A stretch of DNA of 64,000 nt, from contig JBCCJA010000013.1 in the NCBI GenBank assembly GCA_039045975.1, positions 7,300 to 71,299 of the forward strand, in the 5' to 3' direction. Position numbers and translations under genes: made by a program. This document shows positions 35,947-43,385 of this stretch, in pieces. Every line of letters starts with the position of its first letter. The stretch's first letter is position 1. Origin of the DNA: JBCCJA01 sp039045975 (GTDB lineage Bacteria > Planctomycetota > Planctomycetia > Planctomycetales > Planctomycetaceae). A model generated the notes under the pieces. It was not told the origin of the DNA. It did not search any database and saw only the letters and a program-made list of their open reading frames with translations.

Positions 35947-35974
35947 TTGACACGAGTCTGCCCAGCCGTACGTT
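35947..35974 (+). promoter_or_regulatory. Possible sigma-70 promoter for the Cys-rich protein gene
   Basis: TTGACA at 35947-35952 is followed after 16 bp by TACGTT at 35969-35974, about 85 bp before the ATG. The -35 box is perfect and the -10 box is weak. Confidence 0.4.
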
Positions 35975-36059
35975 CGCACGCAAAGGGCCCAAATAGCCCA
36001 AGTTTCCCACTTCCGTGTCGGTGCCTAAACGCCCGGCCGATCCCTGAGAAGGACCCAAC

Positions 36060-36347
36060 ATGCTCCGTTATTGCGTTCTGTCCGCGGCGCTTTTCGCCTT
36101 CGCCGGCACCGCTTCGACCGCCGAAGCCGGTCTGTTCGACCTGTTCAGCAAGGACTCCTGCTGCACGCCGTGCGAGCCGGTCTGCGACCCCTGCGCCGCC
36201 CCGGAACCGGTCTGCGAGCCGTGCGCCGCCCCGGCTCCGGTCTGTGACCCGTGCGCCCCGGCCTGCGAAACCAAGAAGTTCAGCCTCCCGTCGTTCTCGA
36301 TGCCTTCGTTCGACTTCCCGTCGTTCAAGAAGGGCTGCGGCTGCTAG
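36060..36347 (+). CDS. Small secreted Cys/Pro repeat protein
   Basis: The 95-residue protein has a signal peptide (MLRYCVLSAALFAFAGTASTAEA). The mature region has twelve Cys in three tandem units of the type EPVCDPCAAP, then a PSFSMPSFDFPSF repeat and a CGC end. A good AGAAGGA ribosome site lies 6 nt upstream and a strong intrinsic terminator follows, so it is a single-gene, probably well-expressed unit. The regular Cys spacing suggests metal binding or disulfide cross-linking in the envelope. No family was recognised. Confidence 0.8.
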   Translation: MLRYCVLSAALFAFAGTASTAEAGLFDLFSKDSCCTPCEPVCDPCAAPEPVCEPCAAPAPVCDPCAPACETKKFSLPSFSMPSFDFPSFKKGCGC

Positions 36348-36403
36348 TGCCGACCGTCCCGCCCGGGACGGCCCCTCCGTCGGACACCCGCGTCCGAGCC
36401 CCG

Positions 36404-36429
36404 ACGCCGCCCCCTGGGGCGGCGTTTTT
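36404..36429 (+). terminator. Intrinsic terminator after the Cys-rich protein gene
   Basis: A perfect 10-bp stem ACGCCGCCCC/GGGGCGGCGT is followed by TTTT. It separates the small gene from ligA. Confidence 0.88.
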
Positions 36430-36495
36430 CGTGCGCCGCTCGCGGCCCGCGCGGCGGTCGCCTACAACGGCCGCGTCACGCAGCGAGACGCACCG

Positions 36496-38538
36496 ATGGC
36501 CGAACCCGCGGTCCGAGACGAGATCGAATCACTCCGGCGGGAACTCGAACGGCACAACCGGCTGTACTACGTCGAGGCGAAGCCCGAGGTCCCCGACCGC
36601 GAATTCGACCGGCTACTCAAGCGGCTTGAGGCCCTCGAAGCCGAGCACCCGGAGTTCGACGACCCGAACAGCCCGACCCGACGCGTCGGCGGGGCCCCGA
36701 TCGACGGCTTCACGACCGTCGAGCACCGGGTCCCGATGCTCTCGATCGAGAACGTCTTCGACGAGGCGTCGCTCGCCGAGTTCGACGCCCGCGTCCGCAA
36801 AGGACTCGGCGACGAGCCGTTCGCTTACACGCTCGAATATAAAATCGACGGCGTCGCCCTCGCGGTCGTTTACGAGGACGGCCGGCTCGCCCGGGCCGTC
36901 ACCCGCGGCGACGGGGTCCGCGGCGACGACGTGACCCACACCGCCCGCACCGTCCGCGACCTGCCGCTGACATGGGCCGGCGACGCCTCGGCCGTCATCG
37001 AGGTCCGCGGCGAGTGCTATATGACGAACAGCGAGTTCGCGAAGGTCCGGGCCGCCCAGATCGAGCGCGGCGACGAACCGGCCGCCAACCCGCGGAACTT
37101 CACCGCCGGGTCCCTAAAATTACTCGACCCGAAGGTCGCCGCGGAACGGCCGTTAAGATTCTTGGCCCACGGGCTCGGACATCACGAGGGCGTGACCGCG
37201 GAGACGCACACCGCCTATTTAGAATCGCTTTCCACGGCGGGATTTGTCGTCACGCCGGGCGTGCGACGGGCGTCGTCGCTCGACGAAGTCACGGCCGCGA
37301 TCGGGGAGATGACCGCCGAGGTCGCGACGCTCGATTTCGAAGTCGACGGCATCGTGCTTAAGGTCGATCGGTTCGACCAACGCGACACGCTCGGGCTCCG
37401 CTCGAAAAGCCCCCGTTGGGCGATCGCCGTCAAATGGGAGCGTTACGAGGCGACGACAAAATTAAATGACGTCCGGTTTCAGGTCGGCAAGACGGGCCGC
37501 GTCACGCCGGTCGCCGAGTTGGAGCCGGTCGAGATCGCCGGCACGACCGTCTCGCGGGCCAGCCTGCACAACGCCGACGAGATCGCCCGGCTCGACATTA
37601 AGATCGGCGACGCCGTCGTCGTCGAAAAGGCGGGCAAGATCATCCCGCACGTCGTCCGCGTCGAGGCGGCCACGCGTGACGGCAAAGAGCGTGCTATCGC
37701 CTTCCCGGTCGGCTGCCCGGTCTGCGACACCGTCCTGACCCGCGGCGTCGACGAGAAAACGGGCCGCGAGGACGTCGACTTCCGCTGCATGAGCCCGCAA
37801 TGCCCGGCCCGGGTCCGCGGCACGCTGGAGTTCTTCGCGTCGCGGACGGCGATGGACGTCGACGGGCTCGGCGTGAAACTGATCGACCAACTCGTCGACG
37901 CGGGCTTGTTAAAGGGCATCGCCGATATTTATCGCCTCGCCGAGCGACGGGAGCAGATCCTTGAACTCGAACGTGTCGGCGAGAAGTCGGTCGATAATCT
38001 GATCGCCGCCGTCGCCGAGACGAAGTCGCGGCCGCTGTGGCGACTGATCACGGGCCTCAATATCCGCCACGTCGGCTCGTCGACGGCCCGCGTGCTGGCC
38101 GATGAGTTCGGCACGCTCGACGAGATCATGGCCCAGCCGGTCGAGTCGCTCGCGGCGACCGAGGAAATCGGCGACGTCGTCGCCGCCTCGATCCGGGCCT
38201 ATTTCGACGCCCCGGCGAACCGGGCGTTGATCGAAGACTTAAGAACGCTCGGCCTGAATTTCGGCACGCCGGTCGAGGACCGCCCGGCCGAGACGGACGC
38301 GTCGGCCGGCCCGCTGGCGGGCAAAACGGTCGTCGTCACCGGCACCCTCGAAAACTTCACCCGCGACGAGGCCGAAGAAGCGGTCCGCGCCGCCGGCGGC
38401 AAAACGTCGAAATCGGTCAGCCGCAAGACCGACTACGTGGTCGCGGGGGCGCGTGCGGGGAGCAAGAAGGCGAAGGCGGAGAAGTTGGGGGTGGAGGTGT
38501 TGGACGAGGCGGCACTTGCGAAATTACTAGTCAAATAA
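36496..38538 (+). CDS. ligA: NAD-dependent DNA ligase
   Basis: The ligase seals nicks in replication and repair using NAD. The ATG at 36496 gives 680 residues, the family size. It has the Ia domain (RHNRLYYVEAKPEVPDREFD), adenylation lysine in EYKIDG (near 116), and the OB fold. A four-Cys zinc finger (CPVCDTVLTRG … CMSPQCPARV), HhH repeats, and a C-terminal BRCT domain (about 600-680, GKTVVVTGTLENFTRDEAEE) follow. The frame is open upstream to 35947, but that part overlaps the Cys-rich gene and terminator. No irregularity was seen. Confidence 0.97.
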   Translation: MAEPAVRDEIESLRRELERHNRLYYVEAKPEVPDREFDRLLKRLEALEAEHPEFDDPNSPTRRVGGAPIDGFTTVEHRVPMLSIENVFDEASLAEFDARVRKGLGDEPFAYTLEYKIDGVALAVVYEDGRLARAVTRGDGVRGDDVTHTARTVRDLPLTWAGDASAVIEVRGECYMTNSEFAKVRAAQIERGDEPAANPRNFTAGSLKLLDPKVAAERPLRFLAHGLGHHEGVTAETHTAYLESLSTAGFVVTPGVRRASSLDEVTAAIGEMTAEVATLDFEVDGIVLKVDRFDQRDTLGLRSKSPRWAIAVKWERYEATTKLNDVRFQVGKTGRVTPVAELEPVEIAGTTVSRASLHNADEIARLDIKIGDAVVVEKAGKIIPHVVRVEAATRDGKERAIAFPVGCPVCDTVLTRGVDEKTGREDVDFRCMSPQCPARVRGTLEFFASRTAMDVDGLGVKLIDQLVDAGLLKGIADIYRLAERREQILELERVGEKSVDNLIAAVAETKSRPLWRLITGLNIRHVGSSTARVLADEFGTLDEIMAQPVESLAATEEIGDVVAASIRAYFDAPANRALIEDLRTLGLNFGTPVEDRPAETDASAGPLAGKTVVVTGTLENFTRDEAEEAVRAAGGKTSKSVSRKTDYVVAGARAGSKKAKAEKLGVEVLDEAALAKLLVK

Positions 38539-38556
38539 CGCAACGCCATCACCGTA

Positions 38557-39180
38557 TCAGTCATCAAATTTAGCGTTAATCGCAATTTCTTGAGGACATT
38601 CGATGACCCAATCGCGTTCGACATCAACTAACAATCGCGGATGAGCCCTATTCGCGGCTCTAAAAGCGTCTTTCCGGAGTTCATCTTCATTGATCGGATG
38701 GTCAAACTGGGGGCCGAATTTGTCCGGTGGCAACAGTTTAAGTCTTCCTATGTTGACCTTTCCCGATTGCAGAAGGAGGCAAATGTGCCCGTCCGAAACG
38801 CCATCGATCAACGGTTGACCGAGTCCGTCGAAATCGATGACCCTCAGCATACTGGGACCCGACTCCGCCGGTCCGATTTCTTTACGCGCCCAGAGCGCAT
38901 AGCCGATGTTAGAGTTTAAGTCTATCCGGCCGACACAAGCACAACTGTATGGATGAAGGGCCTCGGCTCTTTTGGCCGCCTCGTCAGCTCGTTCCGCCGT
39001 CGTCTTCGCCAACAGGATCACCTCGGGCGATTCCTCGATCGCCCCCTCCCACCGATACACGCTCGTCACGCCGTCGATCACGTTGCCGCAGGCGATGAGG
39101 CGTTCCTCGACGAGTGTGCGGGCAAGACGCAGGGCGGTCTCGCGGTCGGGGCAGGGGATGTCGAGCAGGATGAGGGGCAT
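38557..39180 (-). CDS. cutA: CutA-family protein with an extra C-terminal domain
   Basis: Residues 1-103 match the CutA/PII-like fold: LDIPCPDRETALRLARTLVE, EERLIACGNVIDGVTSVYRW, EGAIEESPEVILLAKTT and ALHPY. CutA is a small trimeric protein linked to divalent-cation tolerance and is normally about 105-115 residues. Here another 104 residues follow (from PAESGPSMLRVIDFDGLGQP to the end) without a family I recognise. The DNA for the C-terminal half is visibly AT-richer and uses codons unlike its neighbours. The usual late CutA segment is poorly conserved, so the fusion may have replaced it. It converges on ligA with an 18-bp gap. Confidence 0.8.
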   Translation of the reverse strand: MPLILLDIPCPDRETALRLARTLVEERLIACGNVIDGVTSVYRWEGAIEESPEVILLAKTTAERADEAAKRAEALHPYSCACVGRIDLNSNIGYALWARKEIGPAESGPSMLRVIDFDGLGQPLIDGVSDGHICLLLQSGKVNIGRLKLLPPDKFGPQFDHPINEDELRKDAFRAANRAHPRLLVDVERDWVIECPQEIAINAKFDD

Positions 39181-39221
39181 GGGAGTAAGCAGCGAATAGC
39201 GAGGAGCGATTAGAAACGAAG

Positions 39222-39253
39222 GGCGAGCGGTGGGCGTGAGCCCTCCGGTGGGT
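39222..39253. repeat. Dispersed 32-bp repeat (family C, copy 2)
   Basis: GGCGAGCGGTGGGCGTGAGC, then CCTCCGGTGGGT, is the inverse of 18929-18960 with two differences. It lies upstream of the leuA promoter. Confidence 0.75.
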
Positions 39254-39293
39254 CCACGTGCCCGCCCGATCGCCGCAGGTCCCGAACCTCCGT

Positions 39294-39322
39294 TTGACCG
39301 GCCCTGTCGTCGCCCCTAGCGT
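39294..39322 (+). promoter_or_regulatory. Probable sigma-70 promoter of the leuA leader
   Basis: TTGACC (39294-39299) and TAGCGT (39317-39322) are separated by exactly 17 bp. Transcription would begin near 39329, just ahead of the leader ORF, leaving a very short 5' untranslated region. Confidence 0.5.
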
Positions 39323-39334
39323 ACCGGAAGAGCA

Positions 39335-39382
39335 ATGAACGTCACCGTCTTCGCCGCCGACCTACTCCTTGGGCTTACCTAG
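39335..39382 (+). CDS. Leucine-rich leader peptide of leuA
   Basis: A 15-codon ORF encodes MNVTVFAADLLLGLT. Codons 10-14 are CTA CTC CTT GGG CTT, so four of five are leucine and three of these (CTA and two CTT) are codons seldom used in the surrounding genes, where CTC and CTG dominate. A GGAAG-type ribosome site lies 4-8 nt upstream of the ATG. The stop codon abuts a GC-rich segment (39381-39390) that can pair with the 5' arm of the following terminator. This is the arrangement of classical amino-acid attenuators. It was read directly; expression is inferred. Confidence 0.72.
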   Translation: MNVTVFAADLLLGLT

Positions 39383-39451
39383 CCCCGGGGACGCGTACGC
39401 AGACGCAGCATGAACCCCGGGGCCTGCCAGGCTGCCGGGGTTTCTCGTTTT
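39381..39451 (+). promoter_or_regulatory. Leucine attenuator: antiterminator segment and terminator hairpin
   Basis: The terminator stem is AACCCCGG (39413-39420) with CCGGGGTT (39435-39442), enclosing a small inner stem GCCT/AGGC, followed by TTTCTCGTTTT. The upstream segment AGCCCCGGGG (39381-39390) is complementary to the CCCCGGGG at 39415-39422 and could pair with it instead, preventing the terminator. A ribosome finishing the leader would cover 39381-39390 and allow termination. One stalled at the Leu codons would leave it free to form the antiterminator. Confidence 0.65.
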
Positions 39452-39504
39452 GGTGGCGGGACGGCATGCTGACGCGGCCGCGGACTTTGAAACGGACGAG
39501 ACCG

Positions 39505-41052
39505 ATGAACCCGACCGACCGGGTCCTGATTTTCGACACGACGCTCCGCGACGGCGAACAGTCGCCCGGCTGCAGCATGCACACGCCGGAGAAGCTGCAG
39601 GTCGCGGAGGCGCTCTGCGATCTCGGCGTCGACGTGATCGAGGCCGGGTTCCCGGTCGCCTCGCCGGGCGATTTCGAGGCGGTCAGCCTGATCGCAGAAA
39701 AGTTCGGCGACCGGGCGACGATCGCCGGCCTCGCCCGCTGCCGCGAGGGCGACATCGACAAGGCCGGGGCGGCGGTCGCGAACGCGGCCCGCAAGCGGAT
39801 TCACGTGTTTCTCGCCACCAGCGCGATCCACCGCGAATTCAAACTGGAGATGACGCCCGAGCAGATCGTCGCGAAGGCGGTCGAGGGCGTCACGCGGGCC
39901 AAGGCGCTCTGCGACGACATCGAATTCAGCCCCGAGGACGCCGCGCGGACCGAGCCCGACTTCCTCTGCGAGGTCGTCGAACGGGTGATCGAAGCCGGCG
40001 CGACGACGGTCAACATCCCCGACACGGTCGGCTACGCGACGCCGGCGCAGTACGGGCGGGCGATCCGCAACCTGTTCGAACGGGTGCCGAACATCGGCAA
40101 GGCGGTCGTGAGCACGCACTGCCACGACGACCTCGGGCTGGCGGTCGCGAACAGCCTCGCCGGGGTCGAGGCGGGGGCGCGGCAGGTCGAGTGCACGATC
40201 AACGGGCTCGGCGAGCGGGCCGGGAACGCGCCGCTCGAAGAGATCGTCATGGCGCTCAAAACCCGCGGCGACGCGTACGGCGTGAAGACCGGGATCGTCA
40301 CCGAGCGGCTGTGCCCGACGAGCCGGCTGGTGTCGTCGATCACCGGCATGGCGGTCGCGCGGAACAAGGCAATCGTCGGTCAGAACGCGTTCGCGCACGA
40401 GTCGGGCATCCACCAGCACGGCATGCTCAAGAACCGCGAGACGTACGAGATCATGCGGGGCGAGGACGTCGGCTACGTCGGCACGAACCTGGTGCTGGGC
40501 AAGCACTCGGGCCGGCACGCGTTCCGGGACCGCGTCGCGGCGCTGGGCCACTCGCTCGACGCGGAGACGTTCGAGCGGGTCTTCACCGACTTCATCGCGC
40601 TGGCGGACAAGAAGAAGGAGGTCTTCGACAGCGACATCCTGGCGTTGATCGAGGACCGGGCCGGGGGAACCGACGGCGAGGACCGCTGGGAGGCGGTCGG
40701 CTATCAGGTCTCGGCCGGGTCGGGGGCGAAGCCGACGGCGACGCTGACGCTGACCGACCGGCGGCACGACGGCGAGGAGCAGACCGACGCGGCGATCGGC
40801 GACGGACCGATCGACGCCTGTTTCCGGACGCTGGAGCGGATCACGGGCGTCGAGGCGAAGCTGCTCGACTTCCAGGTCCGCGGGGTCTCGGGCGGTAAAG
40901 ATGCGCTCGGCGAGGTCGTGATCCAGGTCGACGTCGACGGCCGGACGTACCGCGGCAAGGGCGTCAGCACCGACATCGTCGAGGCCGGGATGCGGGCCTA
41001 TCTGAAGGCGTTGAACCGGTTCGACGCCGACGGCGGGGCGAGCGGTCGGTAG
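39505..41052 (+). CDS. leuA: 2-isopropylmalate synthase
   Basis: LeuA condenses acetyl-CoA with 2-oxoisovalerate, the committed step of leucine synthesis. The ATG at 39505 gives 515 residues. Diagnostic blocks are LIFDTTLRDGEQSPG at the N-terminus, HCHDDLGLAVANSLAG, CTINGLGERAGNAPLEEIVM and GQNAFAHESGIHQHGMLK. The C-terminal region (about 390-510) is the LeuA dimer/allosteric domain (IDACFRTLERITGVEAKLLD), so feedback inhibition by leucine is expected in addition to the leader attenuator. The gene is followed by a weak hairpin and is not in an obvious leu operon here. Confidence 0.96.
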   Translation: MNPTDRVLIFDTTLRDGEQSPGCSMHTPEKLQVAEALCDLGVDVIEAGFPVASPGDFEAVSLIAEKFGDRATIAGLARCREGDIDKAGAAVANAARKRIHVFLATSAIHREFKLEMTPEQIVAKAVEGVTRAKALCDDIEFSPEDAARTEPDFLCEVVERVIEAGATTVNIPDTVGYATPAQYGRAIRNLFERVPNIGKAVVSTHCHDDLGLAVANSLAGVEAGARQVECTINGLGERAGNAPLEEIVMALKTRGDAYGVKTGIVTERLCPTSRLVSSITGMAVARNKAIVGQNAFAHESGIHQHGMLKNRETYEIMRGEDVGYVGTNLVLGKHSGRHAFRDRVAALGHSLDAETFERVFTDFIALADKKKEVFDSDILALIEDRAGGTDGEDRWEAVGYQVSAGSGAKPTATLTLTDRRHDGEEQTDAAIGDGPIDACFRTLERITGVEAKLLDFQVRGVSGGKDALGEVVIQVDVDGRTYRGKGVSTDIVEAGMRAYLKALNRFDADGGASGR

Positions 41053-41059
41053 CCCTCGG

Positions 41060-41078
41060 CGGGCCGATCGCCGGCCCG
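41060..41078 (+). terminator. Weak hairpin after leuA
   Basis: A 7-bp stem CGGGCCG/CGGCCCG with a 5-nt loop lies 8 bp after the leuA stop codon. There is no U-tract, so termination is uncertain. Confidence 0.35.
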
Positions 41079-41299
41079 TGAGAGGCCATACGGGGCCGGT
41101 AAAATCGGGCAAAAGGGACCGGTCGTGCGGGTCATGACGGCTGTGACGCGCGGCCGTCGCGGGGATTTGTCAAGCCCTGTTCCGGAAAGTCGATCGTCGG
41201 AAACTCATACGGCTCATTGACTTGAAGCGGACGTCGGCCGTACCTTCGTGCGTCCGACGAGCACCCCGACCCGTACGGATGACGCCCGGAGAGCGAGCC

Positions 41300-41884
41300 G
41301 TGACAAAGAAAGAAATCGTCAAAGCGATTTCCGACGTGATGCACGAGTCGGACTCGAGCATCACGCAGGTGAAGGTGAAGGAGATCGTGCAGCGGACGTT
41401 CGATCTGATCACCGACACGCTGGTCGAGAACGGTCGGATCGAGCTGCGGAACTTCGGCGTGTTCGAGGTCAAAACGCGGGCGGCCCGCCGGGCGCGGAAC
41501 CCGCGGACCGGCGAGCGGGTCGACGTCGCTGAGAAGTCGGTGGTGACGTTCAAGCCCGGCAAAGAGATGGAAGAGCGGGTCGGCCTGCTCGACGAGGCCC
41601 GTGAGGCGGCCGCGGCGGGCGTCGTGCCGCCGAGCCCGGAAAGTGCGTCCGAGCCGCCGCACGCAGCGACTCCGGCCGAAACCGTCGATGCACCGGCACC
41701 GAACGAGCCGCCCGTTGCCGCCTCGGCCGAACCACAGGCCGCCCCGGAAAGCACCTTCGACGACAGACCTGCGGCCGCGGAAGACACGGCGGACTCGGGC
41801 GCGGGAGACGCGACGCGGACCCGGCCTGTCTTTAACTCGACGCGGCCGTTCGAGTCTTCCTTCGCCGGGACGTCGCACGACTGA
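41300..41884 (+). CDS. HU/IHF-family DNA-binding protein with long acidic C-terminal tail
   Basis: The GTG at 41300 (GGAG about 9 nt upstream) gives VTKKEIVKAISDVM at the exact HU N-terminus; an upstream ATG at 41279 is possible. Residues 1-92 are a complete HU/IHF fold (RIELRNFGVFEVKTRAARRA, RNPRTGERVDV, VVTFKPGKEM). The remaining 100 residues are a disordered Pro/Ala/Glu-rich tail. HU proteins are normally about 90 residues. Most extended HU proteins known (for example in Actinobacteria) carry basic Lys-rich tails, whereas this one is acidic. It probably organises the nucleoid with altered binding. Confidence 0.9.
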   Translation: MTKKEIVKAISDVMHESDSSITQVKVKEIVQRTFDLITDTLVENGRIELRNFGVFEVKTRAARRARNPRTGERVDVAEKSVVTFKPGKEMEERVGLLDEAREAAAAGVVPPSPESASEPPHAATPAETVDAPAPNEPPVAASAEPQAAPESTFDDRPAAAEDTADSGAGDATRTRPVFNSTRPFESSFAGTSHD

Positions 41885-42119
41885 CGGCCGGTCGACAGAC
41901 GCGATGGCAGGACCTGCGGGCCCTCTTTCGGCCGGCAGGACCCGGAAATGTTGCCCACTTTCCGGTTTGGCTGAACCGCTCGCGACGGTCGTGCCGATAC
42001 CACTGACCGTGCGGGGTGTTCCCGCCGAGATCGTACGGTGAACGTCACGGAAGACGTCGGGCCGTACGCGAGGCGAAAGCAGAGACACTGCGGGCGGCCG
42101 GTTTCCAAGGAGCGGAACG
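41885..42119. other. Intergenic region, nothing recognised
   Basis: 235 bp between the HU-like gene and the small lipoprotein gene. No repeat family member, ORF or clear promoter was seen. Confidence 0.4.
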
Positions 42120-42338
42120 ATGCGGAAGTTGGCCTTCATCGCCCTGATGCTCGTCGCGAGTTGGTCGCAGGTCGGCTGCGTCCTGCCGATCTACGCCACG
42201 AACAGCGACGTCCGCACCCGCGAGCTGATTTTCGTCTCCGAAAACATGCGGCACGTCACCGAGATCTGGGAACGGATCTGGTTCCTGAACATCCCCGACA
42301 CGGCGACGCCGTATCGCGTCTACGGCGGGGTGATCTGA
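42120..42338 (+). CDS. Small putative lipoprotein
   Basis: The 72-residue protein has a hydrophobic signal ending in SQVGC (MRKLAFIALMLVASWSQVGC), a plausible lipobox, and an AAGGAG ribosome site about 7 nt upstream. The mature part (NSDVRTRELIFVSENMRHVT, then EIWERIWFLNIPD) is a short amphipathic region without recognised motif. The strong ribosome site and signal peptide support a real gene. It lies 77 bp before pyrD. Confidence 0.75.
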   Translation: MRKLAFIALMLVASWSQVGCVLPIYATNSDVRTRELIFVSENMRHVTEIWERIWFLNIPDTATPYRVYGGVI

Positions 42339-42415
42339 CGGTGCGGGGCGTTGTCGCCCCGTCCGGCCGCGGATAGCGTTCGCGACAGTCTCTTCGTCGC
42401 CCGGAACGTACGTCC

Positions 42416-43357
42416 GTGTCGTCCCGTCTCGCTGTCTCTCTCGGCCGGCTTTCGCTGCGGAACCCGGTGCTCGTCGCCTCCGGCACGTTCGGGTATGCCC
42501 GCGAGATGGCGTCGTTCCTCGACTTCTCGAACCTCGGCGGCGTGATCCCGAAGACGGTCACGCTCGCGCCGCGGCCCGGCAACCCGCCGCCCCGGACGAT
42601 CGAGACGGCGTCGGGGATGCTGAACGCGATCGGGCTCGACAACGACGGGCTCGAGACGTTTCTGTCGAAGCATCTCGACCACCTCGCCGGGCTCGACACG
42701 GCGTTGATCGTGAACGTCGCCGGGCGTGACGCGGGCGAGTACGTCGAACTCGCCCGTCGGCTCGACTTCTGCGACGGCGTCGCGGCGGTCGAGCTGAATA
42801 TCTCCTGCCCGAACGTCAGCGGCGGGGTCGACTACGGCTCGAACCCGGCGAAGACGGCCGAAGTGGTCGGCGGCGTGCGGGAAGCGTGCGGCCTGCCGGT
42901 GATCGCGAAGCTGACGCCGAACGTCACCGACATCACCGAGATCGCGAAGGCCGCCGCCGACGCCGGGGCCGACGCCGTCAGCGTCGTGAACACCTTCCTC
43001 GGGCTCGTGATCGACTGGCGAAGGCGTGCGCCGGTCCTCGGCAACGGGCTGGGCGGGCTGTCGGGCCCGGCGATCAAGCCGCTCGCGCTGCGTTGCGTCT
43101 GGCAGATCGCGAACAGCGTCGACGTCCCCGTGATCGGGATCGGCGGGATCGAGTCGGTCGACGACGTGATGGACTACCTCGTCGCCGGCGCGACGGCGGT
43201 GCAGGTCGGGACAGCGAACTACTACAAGCCCGGGCTGTCGGGCGGCCTGGCGGCCGAGATCGAGGGTTGCCTCGACGAACTCGGGGCGGGGTCGGTCACC
43301 GACGTCATCGGGACGCTGGGCCCGTCGAAGGTCGCCGCGGCCGCCTGTGCCAGCTGA
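42416..43357 (+). CDS. pyrD: Dihydroorotate dehydrogenase, class 1B type
   Basis: The enzyme oxidises dihydroorotate to orotate in pyrimidine synthesis with FMN. The 313-residue protein starts at a GTG. It has RNPVLVASGTFGYARE, the catalytic Cys in ELNISCPNVSGG (Cys131, characteristic of class 1), PVIAKLTPNVTDI, and the FMN-phosphate loop VIGIGGIESVDDVMDYLVAG, then ATAVQVGTANY. Class 1B enzymes use an NAD-linked partner PyrK; no pyrK is adjacent. The gene heads a likely operon with trpS (28 bp) and acpS (84 bp). Confidence 0.94.
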   Translation: MSSRLAVSLGRLSLRNPVLVASGTFGYAREMASFLDFSNLGGVIPKTVTLAPRPGNPPPRTIETASGMLNAIGLDNDGLETFLSKHLDHLAGLDTALIVNVAGRDAGEYVELARRLDFCDGVAAVELNISCPNVSGGVDYGSNPAKTAEVVGGVREACGLPVIAKLTPNVTDITEIAKAAADAGADAVSVVNTFLGLVIDWRRRAPVLGNGLGGLSGPAIKPLALRCVWQIANSVDVPVIGIGGIESVDDVMDYLVAGATAVQVGTANYYKPGLSGGLAAEIEGCLDELGAGSVTDVIGTLGPSKVAAAACAS

Positions 43358-43385
43358 CGAGACGCGCACGCGACGGGAGCCCGCC

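Noticed and set aside
35947..36495. An upstream extension of the ligA frame by 183 codons
   Set aside because: It overlaps the Cys-rich gene and a strong terminator and lacks ligase similarity. The ATG at 36496 gives the normal ligase length and N-terminus.
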